Assembly: GCF_027596085.1 (NCBI RefSeq)
Contig: NC_072458.1
Location: 3,894,139 to 3,958,138 of the forward strand
DNA from: Anoplopoma fimbria
Taxonomy: Eukaryota > Chordata > Actinopteri > Perciformes > Anoplopomatidae
Length of the DNA stretch: 64,000 bases
Direction: 5' to 3'
This document shows, piece by piece, positions 28,200 to 50,160 of the stretch (position 1 is its first letter; each line of letters opens with the position of its first letter). Both the position numbers and the translations under genes were made by a program. Under the pieces are notes generated by a model, which was given only the letters and a program-made list of their open reading frames with translations, ran no database searches and was not told where the DNA came from.

Positions 28200-31100
28200 T
28201 GGAGACATTTGTCCAATGTAGACCCATCAGGGGAAGCTCAGCTACACTGATGTTATTGATTACCGGAGGGACAGATCCATATCCCTTGTAGAACATTATT
28301 TTTCACCTGGCCCGAGAGCAACACTCTTCAGTCAGTGTGGAGCAGACAGAATGATGCTGGGTGCCATATTTCTTACGTCAATGTGATGGACACCCCTACG
28401 TGCAGAGCAGTGAGTTATGGATTAATAACTCGGATTTAGACCACAGATACATAAATGTTTTTTTTAATCCAAATAAAATAGAGAAGTGTCTAAGGAAAGG
28501 CCCTGAAAACTTCAATCAGTGTCTCACTTTGAGCACTGTGGTCATACACGAACATTGCGTTTTCCAAAGCTGGAGCAGATTTGGTTATTTCACATGACAA
28601 ATTTCTGTCTGTTTTGTCTGGTCTATTCTTGCTGGCTTGAGTAGGTTTGGGCTTTGTTGGAAAAAGGTGAATCCCCAAAGGCCTGTGCAGCAATTCGAGT
28701 TTAGCAACATTTGAATCAAAATCTGACAACGGATTAAGGGATTGTTTGCTATTGTCCCAGGCCACCGTCTATCAAGTTGATCAGACTACACCCATGCAGT
28801 CCTGATGAAGCAGATCAGCTGACTTTTTTTAGTTTAAACTTGTTAATTAATAATACCTGGTATTTGGCTTAATTTTCCTTGTACCCACCACAAAAATGTT
28901 AATTTGGTACCTAAGTACTTTTCCTGAGATGTAGAAATAATAAACACAAGCCAATATTTTTGTCGGCCGCTGGTGGTTTAACTTCTCACCTTGCTGCAGT
29001 GATGTAGTACTCCAGAGTGTGTCAGTACACTGTTTGTTGTGGTTACTGATGCAAAGGAGCACACCCATTTGCAATAGCCTGTGAAACATTATGTTAACCC
29101 TGCTTTATATTTTAATGATAATAAGGTGAGTAAACTCAATGAGTTACAGCAAACGAAGCTACATGTTAGTAGTTTAAACATTGAGATGGTAGGTACATTT
29201 CCCGAAGAGGCAGATGAGCAGTGGCTGTGCCTGCTACTCCAGCTGCAGCACCTGGGGCCCAGGGCCAGGATTAGCAGGGCGAAATGATTGCATTAACTCA
29301 GACAAAGATCATCCCAGCAGAGTGGGAAACTGTGATTTAGATAAACGAATACAACTCTGAAATTGATTTCCGTGTTCGCCTCAGCAGTTGCTTAATCTCA
29401 TCTATCCCAGTCATGAATCTGAAAGTCTTATATTTGCTAGTGGTTGTGTTGTGATAGATTGTAAAGACTGCTGCCCACCAGAACTAATGCATTTCTAATT
29501 GGCAGCGAGAGGAGTAGTCTGCCTAGATGCATTCACTGTGAAAAACTGTTGTAGATTAGAGGAAATCAAGTTGATTTGTAACACCAATTGCCAAACAGGC
29601 TCAAGCTCTTTTCTTCTTATTCTTGACCTTGGAAACCGCAGCAGCTTTTTTGGAGCTTTCAATTATATCACCCCAGAGCACTTTAAGCCATTCTCTTCCA
29701 TTCTGGCTTAAAAACTGCAGTTATAGATTAATTCTTGACCTTGGAAACCAAACCTTATTTGTTAAATAATTGGTATTAATTAATTATTTTGTGGTTGTCA
29801 AAGTTTGAATAAGATGTCAAAAAAGTACATATCATAAACTATGCGAACTGGGTAATACCTAATCCAGAACTTGTGTTTGTCTTCTAATTATGGGAGCTTT
29901 AGAACAATGTTTTCTGTATTTCTAAAATGGCTTTCTTTATTTGCACCTTTTGTCATATTCCTGCAGGAAACACCTGTCAAGAAGAAACAAAACCTAACAG
30001 AGCTAAAACGGTCTCAAATTCACCTGTCATCTCTGACTCTCAAAGATTTATTTTTTACTTATATATTTAAGTCAAAACCCACCACTGCATTGTCTTTTTT
30101 TAATGTCCTCTTTATATCACTAACCCACCTTCATCTCTCTTCTGTTCTCACACAACCACACAAATGCACATCAAAATCTTTTGTTCTATTTTTGGTGAAG
30201 AGCAGTCGCAGCAAGTGAACATGTCATACTCAAGTCTTTTGTTCTCCTCTGCGTTGCTCAGGATCTAATTCTGGTGAAGGTTGACACCTCTTGATGTTGC
30301 AAAGCGGACGGGTACTTTGTTGTAAACCATAGCCCATGAATCACACTGAGTTTAAAGAGCACTGAGAAGGGGAAGGCGATGAAGAGGAGACAACAAATGA
30401 ACTGAACTTGAGCCGTGAGGTTTGCTCCTCTAATTGCTCCTGAGTCTTTGAAAGTCACCATATGTTCAGGCTTTGATAAAAAGGACGTGTGGGGGAAATT
30501 AAAGATGGATGGTGATGTACTGAAGAACAGGGGATGTCAGTCTGATGCACCAATAAATCTTTAAGATTTTCTCACTGCCAGCCCCACCCAAGGCTGCACG
30601 AAATAAAACAAATGCCTGATGATAAGAGGTGGTGTCCTCCAACCAAGTGACCTGATGGCTTCAATACCAAGAGAGAAACACTCCTAATTGGCATCCCAAT
30701 GTCTGACTTCCATTGGGATGGTGAACAGAGAATTTACCCTACAGTATTCGATAAGGCATTACACGATTTATGATTGACATGTTAAAAACCCAAGCTCTTT
30801 TCTCTGTCTGCATCCCAGCAGACAGTCCCCTGTGACAGAAAAAACTTCTCATCAAAGTTATAGATGCCACTTTTGTTTCTTTTCCCGATGTTTGTATCCT
30901 TTAAAATAGTTTCCTGGAGTGACAGTTTTAAATTATTGCCTTTTGCGAAGGAGAGATCGATAAAGAAACACAGAGAAGAATCTTTCATTGGGCCATTATT
31001 TCATGCTGCATTGTGTGGGATTGACACAAGACTAAGGCGAGCCAAATGCAGTCCTGGGGATCTATATTTACCATTGCAGAACCTGCCAGTGCCAGAGTGT

Positions 31101-31275
31101 GTAGGATGACAGCAGGCGTTGTGCCTCAATAGGGAAATATTGTCAAGATGGCTCGCTAGAACAGCAAAGGAACAGACTGAAGACTACTGTTGCAATCTCA
31201 GGTAAGACTCAGCTGTTTAAGATGCCCTGGGACCCTTCAATCAAGAGTTACTGAGATACAGAGCTTGCAGAAAGT
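23760..31275. other. gene-poor interval downstream of elmo1
   Basis: No open frame here has recognisable protein similarity or paired splice sites. The left part is AT-rich and may carry a long elmo1 3' untranslated region. A (TC)n tract lies at 28155-28194 and a short (TA)n near 27670. No RNA gene or intact transposon is seen. Confidence 0.6.
28155..28194. repeat. (TC)n microsatellite, about 20 units
   Basis: Perfect TC dinucleotide tract in the interval downstream of elmo1. Confidence 0.97.
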
Positions 31276-31545
31276 TTTTGCTCTAAAGGTTTAAAGCTAG
31301 AAAATATAGAAAAGAACTGAGGCAGCCAAAGAGCTTTTAAGTCTGTTAAATTAAAGTTGTTTCTTGTGTTTTCCCCCTCAGTAAATTACTCCAGTTAATT
31401 CCTGCAGAGCACACATCAGACCCAATCTTTGAAGTTTCTTCTTTTCCCTTCCTCTAGAATATGGGTTAGCCTAGTGCTTTTATTCTTAATTTAAGTAACA
31501 TTAAGAACATTAATTATAAATATGGATAACGATTTAATTTGTTCG
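31276..31545 (+). repeat. embedded module copy 1 (A1) at the left edge of the satellite
   Basis: About 270 bp of non-satellite sequence running from TTTTGCTCTAAAGGTTTAAAG to GGATAACGATTTAATTTG, directly followed by the first satellite units. The same module recurs at 32551, 34291 and 35706. This copy is the longest and contains GGCAGCCAAAGAG, which is absent or shortened in the others. It also adjoins unique DNA, so it may be the ancestral copy. Confidence 0.9.
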
Positions 31546-32550
31546 GCATGCTACACCATGAATTTTTTATGACTTTTTTTCAACATGCTATACTATAACC
31601 TTTTTATGACTTTTTTCAACATGCTATACTATGACTTTTTTAGATATGCTACACTCTGACTTTCTTTGGCTTGCTATACTATAACTTTTTGACCTTTTAT
31701 GACATGCTACACTATGACTTTTTTATGACTTTTTTCAACATGCTATAATATGACTTTTATGACTTTTTTCAACATGCTATACTATGACTTATTTTGACAT
31801 GCTATAGCATGACTTTTCAAGCCTTTTTCTGACATGCTATAGTATGACTTTTTTCAACATACTATACTATGACTTTTTTCAACATGCTACACTATGACTT
31901 TTTGACTTTTTTCAACATGCTATAATATGACTTTTATGACTTTTTTCAACATGCTATAATATGACTTATGATTTTTTTCAACATGCTTTAGTATGACTTT
32001 TTTTAACATACTATGCTTTGACTTTTTTCAACATGCTATACTATGACTATTTTATGACTTTTTTCAACATGCTATAATATGACCTTTTTTTAACATACTA
32101 TACTATGACTTATTTTGACATGCTATAGCATGACATGCTTTATTTTCTTCGACATGCTACACTAACTTTCTTTGGCTTGCTATACTATGACTTTTTCATG
32201 ACTTTTTTCAACATGCTATAATATGACCTTTTTTAATATACTATACTATGACTTTTTTGCAACATGCTATACTTTTTTCAACATGCTATACTTATTTTTT
32301 GACATGCTATAGCATGACTTTTTTATATGACTTTTTTCAACATGCTATAGTATGACTTATTTTGACATGCTATAGTATGACTTTTCAAGCCTTTTTCTGA
32401 CATGCTATAGTATGACTTTATTTGGCTTGCTTTCCTATTACTTTTTTATCAGTTTTTTCAACATGCTATAATATGACTTTTTATTACTTATTTTCACAGG
32501 CTATAGTATGACCTTTCAAGCTTTTTTCTGACATGCTATAGTATTACTTT

Positions 32551-32780
32551 TTTTGCTCTAAAGGTTTAAAGCTAGAAAATATAGAAAAGAACTGAGCTTT
32601 TAAGTCTGTTAAATTAAAGTTGTTTCTTGTGTTTTCCCCCTCAGTAAATTACTCCAGTTAATTCCTGCAGAGCACACATCAGACCCAATCTTTGAAGTTT
32701 CTTCTTTTTTCCTCTAGAATATGATTACACTAGACTTTTATTCTTAATTTAAGTAACATTAAGAACATTAATTACGATTT
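32551..32780 (+). repeat. embedded module copy 2 (A2)
   Basis: A repeat of the 31276 module, with the GGCAGCCAAAGA segment deleted and the right end shortened. The phrase TCCTCTAGAATATG is followed by a changed, shorter text. Confidence 0.9.
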
Positions 32781-34290
32781 ATGCTATGACTTTTTTTCAA
32801 CATGCTATACTATAACCTTTTTATATATGACCTTGATTTTTTTAACTATATACTATGACTTTTTCATGACTTTTTTCAACATGCTATACTATGACTTTTT
32901 TATGACTTTTTCAACATGCTATACTATGACTTATTTTGACATGCTATAGACTTTTTTATGACTTTTTTGCTATGACTTTTTGACAACATGCTATACTATG
33001 ACTTATTTTGACATGCTATAGTATGACTTTTCAAGCCTTTTTCTGACATGCTATAGTATGACTTTTTTCGACATGCTACACTGACTTTTTCATGACTTTT
33101 TTCGACATGCTACACTATGACTTTTATGACTTTTTTCAACATGCTATACTATGACTATTTTATGACTTTTTTCAACATGCTATAATATGACTTATGATTT
33201 TTTTCAACATGCTTTAGTATGACTTTTTTTAACATACTATGCTTTTACTTTTTTCAGCATGCTACACTATGACTTTTATGACTTTTTTCAACATGCTATA
33301 GTATGACTTTTATGACTTTTTTCAACATGCTATACTATGACTTATTTTGACATGCTATAGTATGACTTTTCAAGCCTTTTTCTGACATGCTATAGTATGA
33401 CTTTTTTCGACATGCTATACTTTTTCATGACTTTTTTCAACATGCTACACTATGACTTTTTTTTTCAACATGCTATACTATGACTTATTTTGACATGCTA
33501 TAGTATGACTTTTCAAGCCTTTTTCTGACATGCTATAGCATGACTTTTATGACTTTTTTCAACATGCTACACTAACTTTCTTTGGCTTGCTATACTATGA
33601 CTTTTTCATGACTTTTTTCAACATGCTACACTATGACTTTTATGACTTTTTTCAACATGCTATAATATGACTTTTATGACTTTTTTCAACATGCTATACT
33701 ATGACTTATTTTTTTTCAACATGACTTTTATGACTTTTTTTTTCTGACATACTATACTTTGACTTTTTTGACATGCTACACTATGACTTTTATGACTTTT
33801 TTCAACATGCTATAATATGACTTTTATGACTTTTTTCAACATGCTATACTATGACTTATGACATGCTATAGTATGACTTTTCAAGCCTTTTTCTGACATG
33901 CTATAGTATGACTTTTTTCGACATATACACTAACTTTCTTTGGCTTGCTATACTATGACTTTTTCATGAGTTCTTTCAACATGCTATAATATGACCTTTT
34001 TTAATATACTATACTATGACTTTTTTTCAACATGCTACACTATGACTTTTTTATGACTTTTTTCAACATGCTATACTATGACTTATTTTGACATGCTATA
34101 GCATGACTTTTTTATGACTTTTTTATGACTTTTTTATTTTGACATGCTATAGTATGACTTTATTTGGCTTGCTTTCCTATTACTTTTTTATCAGTTTTTT
34201 CAACATGCTATAATATGACTTTTTATTTTATTTTCACAGGCTATAATATGACCTTTCAAGCTTTTTTCTGACATGCTATAGTATGACTCT

Positions 34291-34540
34291 TTTAAAGCTA
34301 GAAAATATAGAAAAGAACTGAAAGAGCTTTTAAGTCTGCTAAATATGACTTGTTTCTTGTGTTTTCCCCCTCAGTAAATTACTCCAGTTAATTCCTGCAG
34401 AGCACACATCAGACCCAATCTTTGAAGTTTCTTCTTTTCCCTTCCTCTAGAATATGGGTTAGCCTAGTGCTTTTATTCTTAATTTAAGTAACATTAAGAA
34501 CATTAATTATAAAAATGGATAACGATTTAATTTGTTCGGC
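34291..34540 (+). repeat. embedded module copy 3 (A3)
   Basis: A repeat of the 31276 module that starts later, at TTTAAAGCTAGAAAATATAG, and has its own small deletion (GAACTGAAAGAGC). It keeps the full right end through TTGTTCGGC. Confidence 0.9.
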
Positions 34541-35705
34541 ATGCTACACCATGAATTTTTTATGACTTTTTTGAACATGCTATACTATAACCTGACTTTT
34601 TTCGATATGATACACTCTGATTTTTTTTTTTTATGACTTTTTTCAACATGCTATACTATGACTTTTTTTAGATATGCTACACTTTTTTTGGCTTGCTATA
34701 CATGCTATATGTATACTATGACTTTTTTTTTTCAACATGCTATAGTATGACTTTTTTATGACTTTTTTCAACATGCTATACTATGACTTATTTTGACATG
34801 CTATAGCATGACTTTTATGACTTTTTTCAACATGCTATACTATGACTTATTTTGACATGCTATAGTATGACTTTTCAAGCCTTTTTCTGACATGCTATAG
34901 TATGACTTTTTTCGACATGCTACACTGACTTTTTCATGACTTTTTTCAACATGCTATGACTTTTATGACTTTTTTCATGACTTACATGCTATAATATGAC
35001 TTTTATGACTTTTTTCAACATGCTATAATATGACTTATGATTTTTTTCAACATGCTTTAGTATGACTTTTTTTTAACATACTATGCTTTGACTTTTTTCA
35101 GCATGCTACACTATGACTTTTATGACTTTTTTCAACATGCTATACTATGACTTATTTTGACATGCTATAGCATGACTTTTATGACTTTTTTCAACATGCT
35201 ATACTATGACTTATTTTGACATGCTATAGTATGACTTTTCAAGCCTTTTTTTCTGACATGCTATAGTATGACTTTTTTCAACATGCTATAACTGACTTTT
35301 TTCAACATATGACTTGCTATACTATGACTTTTTCATGACTTTTTTCAACATGCTATAATATGACCTTTTTTAATATACTATACTATGACTTTTTTCAACA
35401 TGCTACACTATGACTTTTTTATGACTTTTTTCAACATGCTATACTATGACTTATTTTGACATGCTATAGCATGACTTTTTTATGACTTTTTTCAACATGC
35501 TATAGTATGACTTATTTTGACATGCTATAGTATGACTTTTCAAGCCTTTTTCTGACATGCTATAGTATGACTTTATTTGGCTTGCTTTCCTATTACTTTT
35601 TTATCAGTTTTTTCAACATGCTATAATATGACTTTTTATTACTTATTTTCACAGGCTATAGTATGACCTTTCAAGCTTTTTTTCTGACATGCTATAGTAT
35701 TACTT

Positions 35706-35965
35706 TTTTTGCTCTAAAGGTTTAAAGCTAGAAAATATAGAAAAGAACTGAGCTTTTAAGTCTGTTAAATTAAAGTTGTTTCTTGTGTTTTCCCCCTCAG
35801 TAAATTACTCCAGTTAATTCCTGCAGAGCACACATCAGACCCAATCTTTGAAGTTTCTTCTTTTCCCTTCCTCTAGAATATGGGTTAGCCTAGTGCTTTT
35901 ATTCTTAATTTAAGTAACATTAAGAACATTAATTATAAAAATGGATAACGATTTAATTTGTTCGG
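35706..35965 (+). repeat. embedded module copy 4 (A4)
   Basis: A repeat of the 31276 module with the same deletion as copy 2 (GAACTGAGCTTTTAAG) but the complete right end like copies 1 and 3. It lies within the rightmost well-preserved part of the array. Confidence 0.9.
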
Positions 35966-36540
35966 CATGCTACACCATGAATTTTTTATGACTTTTTTTC
36001 AACATGCTATACTATAACCTTTTTATGACTTTTTTCGATATGATACACTATGACTTATTTCGATATGCTACACTCTGATTTTTTTATGACTTTTTTCAAC
36101 ATGCTATACTATGACTTTTTTTAGATATGCTACACTCTGACTTTCTTTGGCTTGCTATACTATAACTTTTTCGACATGCTATACTATGACTTTTTCATGA
36201 CTTTTTTCAACATGCTATACTATGACTTTTTTATGACTTTTTTCAACATGCTATAGTATGACTTTTATGACTTTTTTTTCAACATGCTATACTATGACTT
36301 ATTTTGACATGCTATAGTATGACTTTTCAAGCCTTTTTCTGACATGCTATAGTATGACTTTATTTGGCTTGCTTTCCTATTACTTTTTTATCAGTTTTTT
36401 CAACATGCTATAATATGACTTTTTATTACTTATTTTCACAGGCTATAGTATGACCTTTCAAGCTTTTTTCTGACATGCTATAGTATTACTTTTTTCGACA
36501 TGCTATGATTTTTTTTTGGCATGCTATACTTTGACTTTTT

Positions 36541-38200
36541 CCAACATAGTGTAATATGACTTTCCAATGACTTCTTTTTGACATCATATACTTTGTATTT
36601 TTACAACTTTAAAACATGCTACAATATGACTTTTTTTCCGACATGCTGTACTTTTACTTTTTCATTACTTTAAAAAAGTTATTATTAGATAATAGTTTTA
36701 ATTTCAAGGAATCCAGGAGTCAAAGAAAGTTTATTGTCATAATACACAAATTTCACAATGAAAAGAAGATGCTTTCCTTTGCATTTTTTTTAAACTTGCA
36801 TCGGGAGGAATGCAAAAAGCAGGAAAAAAATCATTCTGGGCAATATGTTTGACATCTTAACAATAGAAATATGACATCAGGGATACACTGTCCATCAACT
36901 TTGACAACTTTGACTTTTAGCACCAAGTTTCATTGATATACAGAGTCCGCCACCTCTTCTCTTGCGGTCCTCCCTTCAAGTGCAGCTTGAACCGGGATGC
37001 CATGATGTTGCAAGTTCTCTGTAAAGATGTAGGCAAAACAGTCAGTTTTCCTGCGACCAGGAAATTGCCAGGAGCAGATTGAGGAGTGAAACAATCTTAA
37101 GTACTTGCTGGGTTAGCTTTACTTTCATCTTGGCACTTACCCCTCTCGACTCTGCTTTCATTAGAGTTTTGTCCGGAACGTCTGACAGGGTGGTCGGTCT
37201 TGGGCAGTGATCATCTCAATGTCTGCTTCACAAAGAAATAATTCAATCTTACATAATAAATTATTTTTCAATATACTATTCTATGAAATTACACTTTTAT
37301 ACATTTTTCCCATCATACTTAACTATGCCATAATCCAAAGATGTTTTCATCATATTATAATATGACCTATTTTCAACATGTTATACTATGACTTTTTATG
37401 ACTTTTATCAACATACTATAATATGACTTTTTTCAACATGCTGTACTGTAACTTATCTATGACAATTTTTGACATGCTTTACTATGACTTTGTCTGACAT
37501 CCCATATTATGACTTTATTATGACTTTTTCCAACATGCTATACTGTAACTTTTGAATTACTTTTTTCAACATGCTATACTATGCCTTTTTAAAACATACT
37601 TTACTATTACTTTTTTTATGACTTTTTAAATGTTACTATACTATCACTCTTTAATGACTTTCTTTGACTTTCTGTACTATGAATTTTTTATGAATTTTAT
37701 CCATGAACTTTACCTTGACTTTTTCATGATTTTGCTTTCATCGTACTACACTGATTTTTGACGTACCTAACCCTGATTATTTAAAAATAATTATTAATTC
37801 TATATTATGACGTATTTCATCATACTTTATGACCTTTTCTGACATACTTTACTATGACTTTCATGTGACTTTTTTCTCAATATACTATACTATGAATTGT
37901 AATGCTTTTTTGACACACTATAGTATAATCTTTTGCTATTTTAGTTTTTATTTATTTTTTTAAACTAATTTTTACAAAGTATACTATGACTTTACTTTTT
38001 ATCAACAAACTATAGAATTACTTTTTTGACTTTATTGCCATTCTATATACTATGCTTACTGTCAACATACTAAAATTTGACTTTACAAGATACTATACAA
38101 TTACCTTTTTTCCAAAACTATAATATGGCTTTCTATGAAATGTATGAATGGACTACATATTGACTTCATTCATCAACATACCATGATATTCCTTTGTTTT
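36541..38200. repeat. diverged satellite remnants with a non-satellite island
   Basis: Units related to the main array (ACATGCTATACTATGACTTT and looser forms such as CATACTTTACTATGAC) persist to about 38.15 kb with growing divergence. They are interrupted at about 36.66-37.30 kb by sequence that is not satellite. No gene is seen in the island; an open frame of 78 codons at 36616-36852 has no recognisable similarity. Confidence 0.75.
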
Positions 38201-38214
38201 TTCCACTCGTTTTA

Positions 38215-38421
38215 GAGGTTCTCAAGGCACGTCCAACTGGTCTAAGTCCCCAGGGTAGACCCACAATATGCTGGAGGGGCTTTATATCTCATCTGGCCTG
38301 GAAACGCCTAAGGGTTCCCACAAAGAGAAGAAGTTGCTGGGGGGAGGGATGTCTGGAATACCCTCAAAGCCTGCTGCCTCGACAACCCAACCCTGGACAG
38401 GCAGAAGATGATGGATGGATC
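38215..38421 (+). mobile_element. decayed 3' end of a non-LTR retrotransposon
   Basis: The reading CWRGFISHLAWKRL followed by QPNPGQAEDDGW, then a GATGATGGATGGAT tail, resembles the 3' end of LINE elements common in fish, whose reverse-transcriptase frames end just before an ATGG-type tail. Only about 200 bp remains, 5'-truncated. The exact clade is not assigned. Confidence 0.55.
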
Positions 38422-38642
38422 GATACTGTGTCCTTATTTATGCCATTTTCATGGCAGACTATACTTTGACTTTTTATTGCATAATGTATGGTGGAATTTT
38501 GTATTGCATACAAAATACTTTTCCCATGATATTTCTTATTGAATACTCACCTAAATAATGACTTTTGTCATGAAAGAAATTATCAATAAAAATTCACAAT
38601 CAGTGTTTAATCAAGTAATGCTGGCAAGATTTGTACAACGAT

Positions 38643-38648
38643 TTTATT
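38643..38648 (-). terminator. candidate pex1 polyadenylation signal
   Basis: TTTATT on the plus strand is AATAAA on the minus strand, 233 bp beyond the pex1 stop codon at 38882. Confidence 0.5.
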
Positions 38649-38881
38649 TGAACAATTACATAATTTATCCCCTGGCATTGTACATATATACAGTGACTAC
38701 ATTTTAAGTAGATAATTGTCTTACCCAGAATCAAGTCAGTAGGAAACATTATACAAATTTACATTTTCTTTAAAGCTCTATAGAGCTAATAAACTACACA
38801 GATTGTTAAATTATTAGTCCATCAATACTTTTGTTAAATTATCTAAATAACAAATTCGTTGTGTAAAACTAGCATGTCTGA

Positions 38882-49213
<10,332 letters not shown>

Positions 49214-49459
49214 ACTGTCATATAGCCTGACTTCTTATGTAAATACCAGGCAGGTTAATCTACAAACGTGAAATGTGCGACAAACATAGCCGCTCGATGT
49301 GCTCTTTGAGCCTTGGTGACGTCAGACCAAAGCAGCTGATATCGAGCACGTTTTTCAAAATAAAACGTTTAGCACGAACACCCGGTCGATTCGTGAGCAT
49401 TCGAAAGAGAGTGAGCTTTTATTTTGAAGTGTGTCAACCGGAAATGTATCTCCATAAAC
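49214..49459. promoter_or_regulatory. bidirectional promoter between pex1 and rbm48
   Basis: Only 246 bp separate the two divergent start codons, so both transcripts must start in or near this interval. Visible sites are a perfect palindromic CRE/ATF site TGACGTCA at 49317-49324 and an ETS-type CCGGAAAT at 49438-49445. The rbm48 start codon itself lies in ATGGCGGC, a YY1-like context. I see no TATA box at a convincing spacing. Human PEX1 and RBM48 are also head-to-head neighbours. Factor binding is inference from motifs. Confidence 0.85.
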
Positions 49460-50118
49460 ATGGCGGCCGCTGGCAACAACAGATCAGGCTGCTGGGACAT
49501 CCCAGATGTTTATAAACACCACGAACAGCAGAAGATATGCATCTCTCGACCTAAATATAGAGATGGAAGAAAATCTAAAGCTGTTAAGGTAAGAATATGC
49601 TAAATATAAGATAAGATAAGATATAAAACACAGCATATCTTAAGCTATGTAAGACACTGCGGCTCTCATCTGTAGGGTGACGTAGTGAGACAATACAACA
49701 ATATTCTAGTGTGGCTCATTGCAGAGTATATTATTATATTCCTTTATTGATCCCCATGGGGGAAATTCAAGTGTTGCAGCAGCTCAACTACACAATGTCA
49801 TCACATGGAATGAGCTGAGAAGATCAGGGCCTTAGACTCCCTCACCACTTTTAAATCAAGTCTTAAAACTCACCTGTTCCTCTCTGCCTTCCCCTAGGGT
49901 CTTGATAATTTGGATTGCTTGTGTTTGGGTGGTTGTTCGGTTTTAATAGATATTCTTAGATTTCATTATGATTAAATTAATTAATTAATTTAAATTTTTA
50001 TTTTATTTTTTGTTTGTTTTTAGTGTTTTATTATTATATTTGATTATTGTGATTGTTCTACCCTGTGCAGCACCTTGAGATTTCTTTGTATTTTAAAGTG
50101 TGCTATATAAATAAAATC

Positions 50119-50160
<42 letters not shown>

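Larger units (their letters stand above)
31546..36540. repeat. AT-rich satellite/minisatellite array, about 5 kb
   Basis: This array is a head-to-tail series of variants of TATGACTTTTTTCAACATGCTATA, alternating with GACATGCTATAGTATGACTT and occasional TTTGGCTTGCTATAC variants. Spacing between ATGCTA cores is mostly about 24-33 bp, which implies on the order of 150 or more units. The core contains the 14-bp palindrome CATGCTATAGCATG in some units. Stop codons are frequent on both strands, so it is non-coding. Three copies of a non-satellite module (A2-A4) interrupt it, giving a higher-order repeat. I do not recognise the satellite as a named family. Confidence 0.95.

Noticed and set aside
31546..36540. 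A CRISPR-like array
   Set aside because: The units are contiguous and degenerate with no unique spacers, and the context is a vertebrate genome; it is a satellite.
38194..38469. A 91-codon open frame
   Set aside because: It is a LINE 3' remnant, not a host gene.
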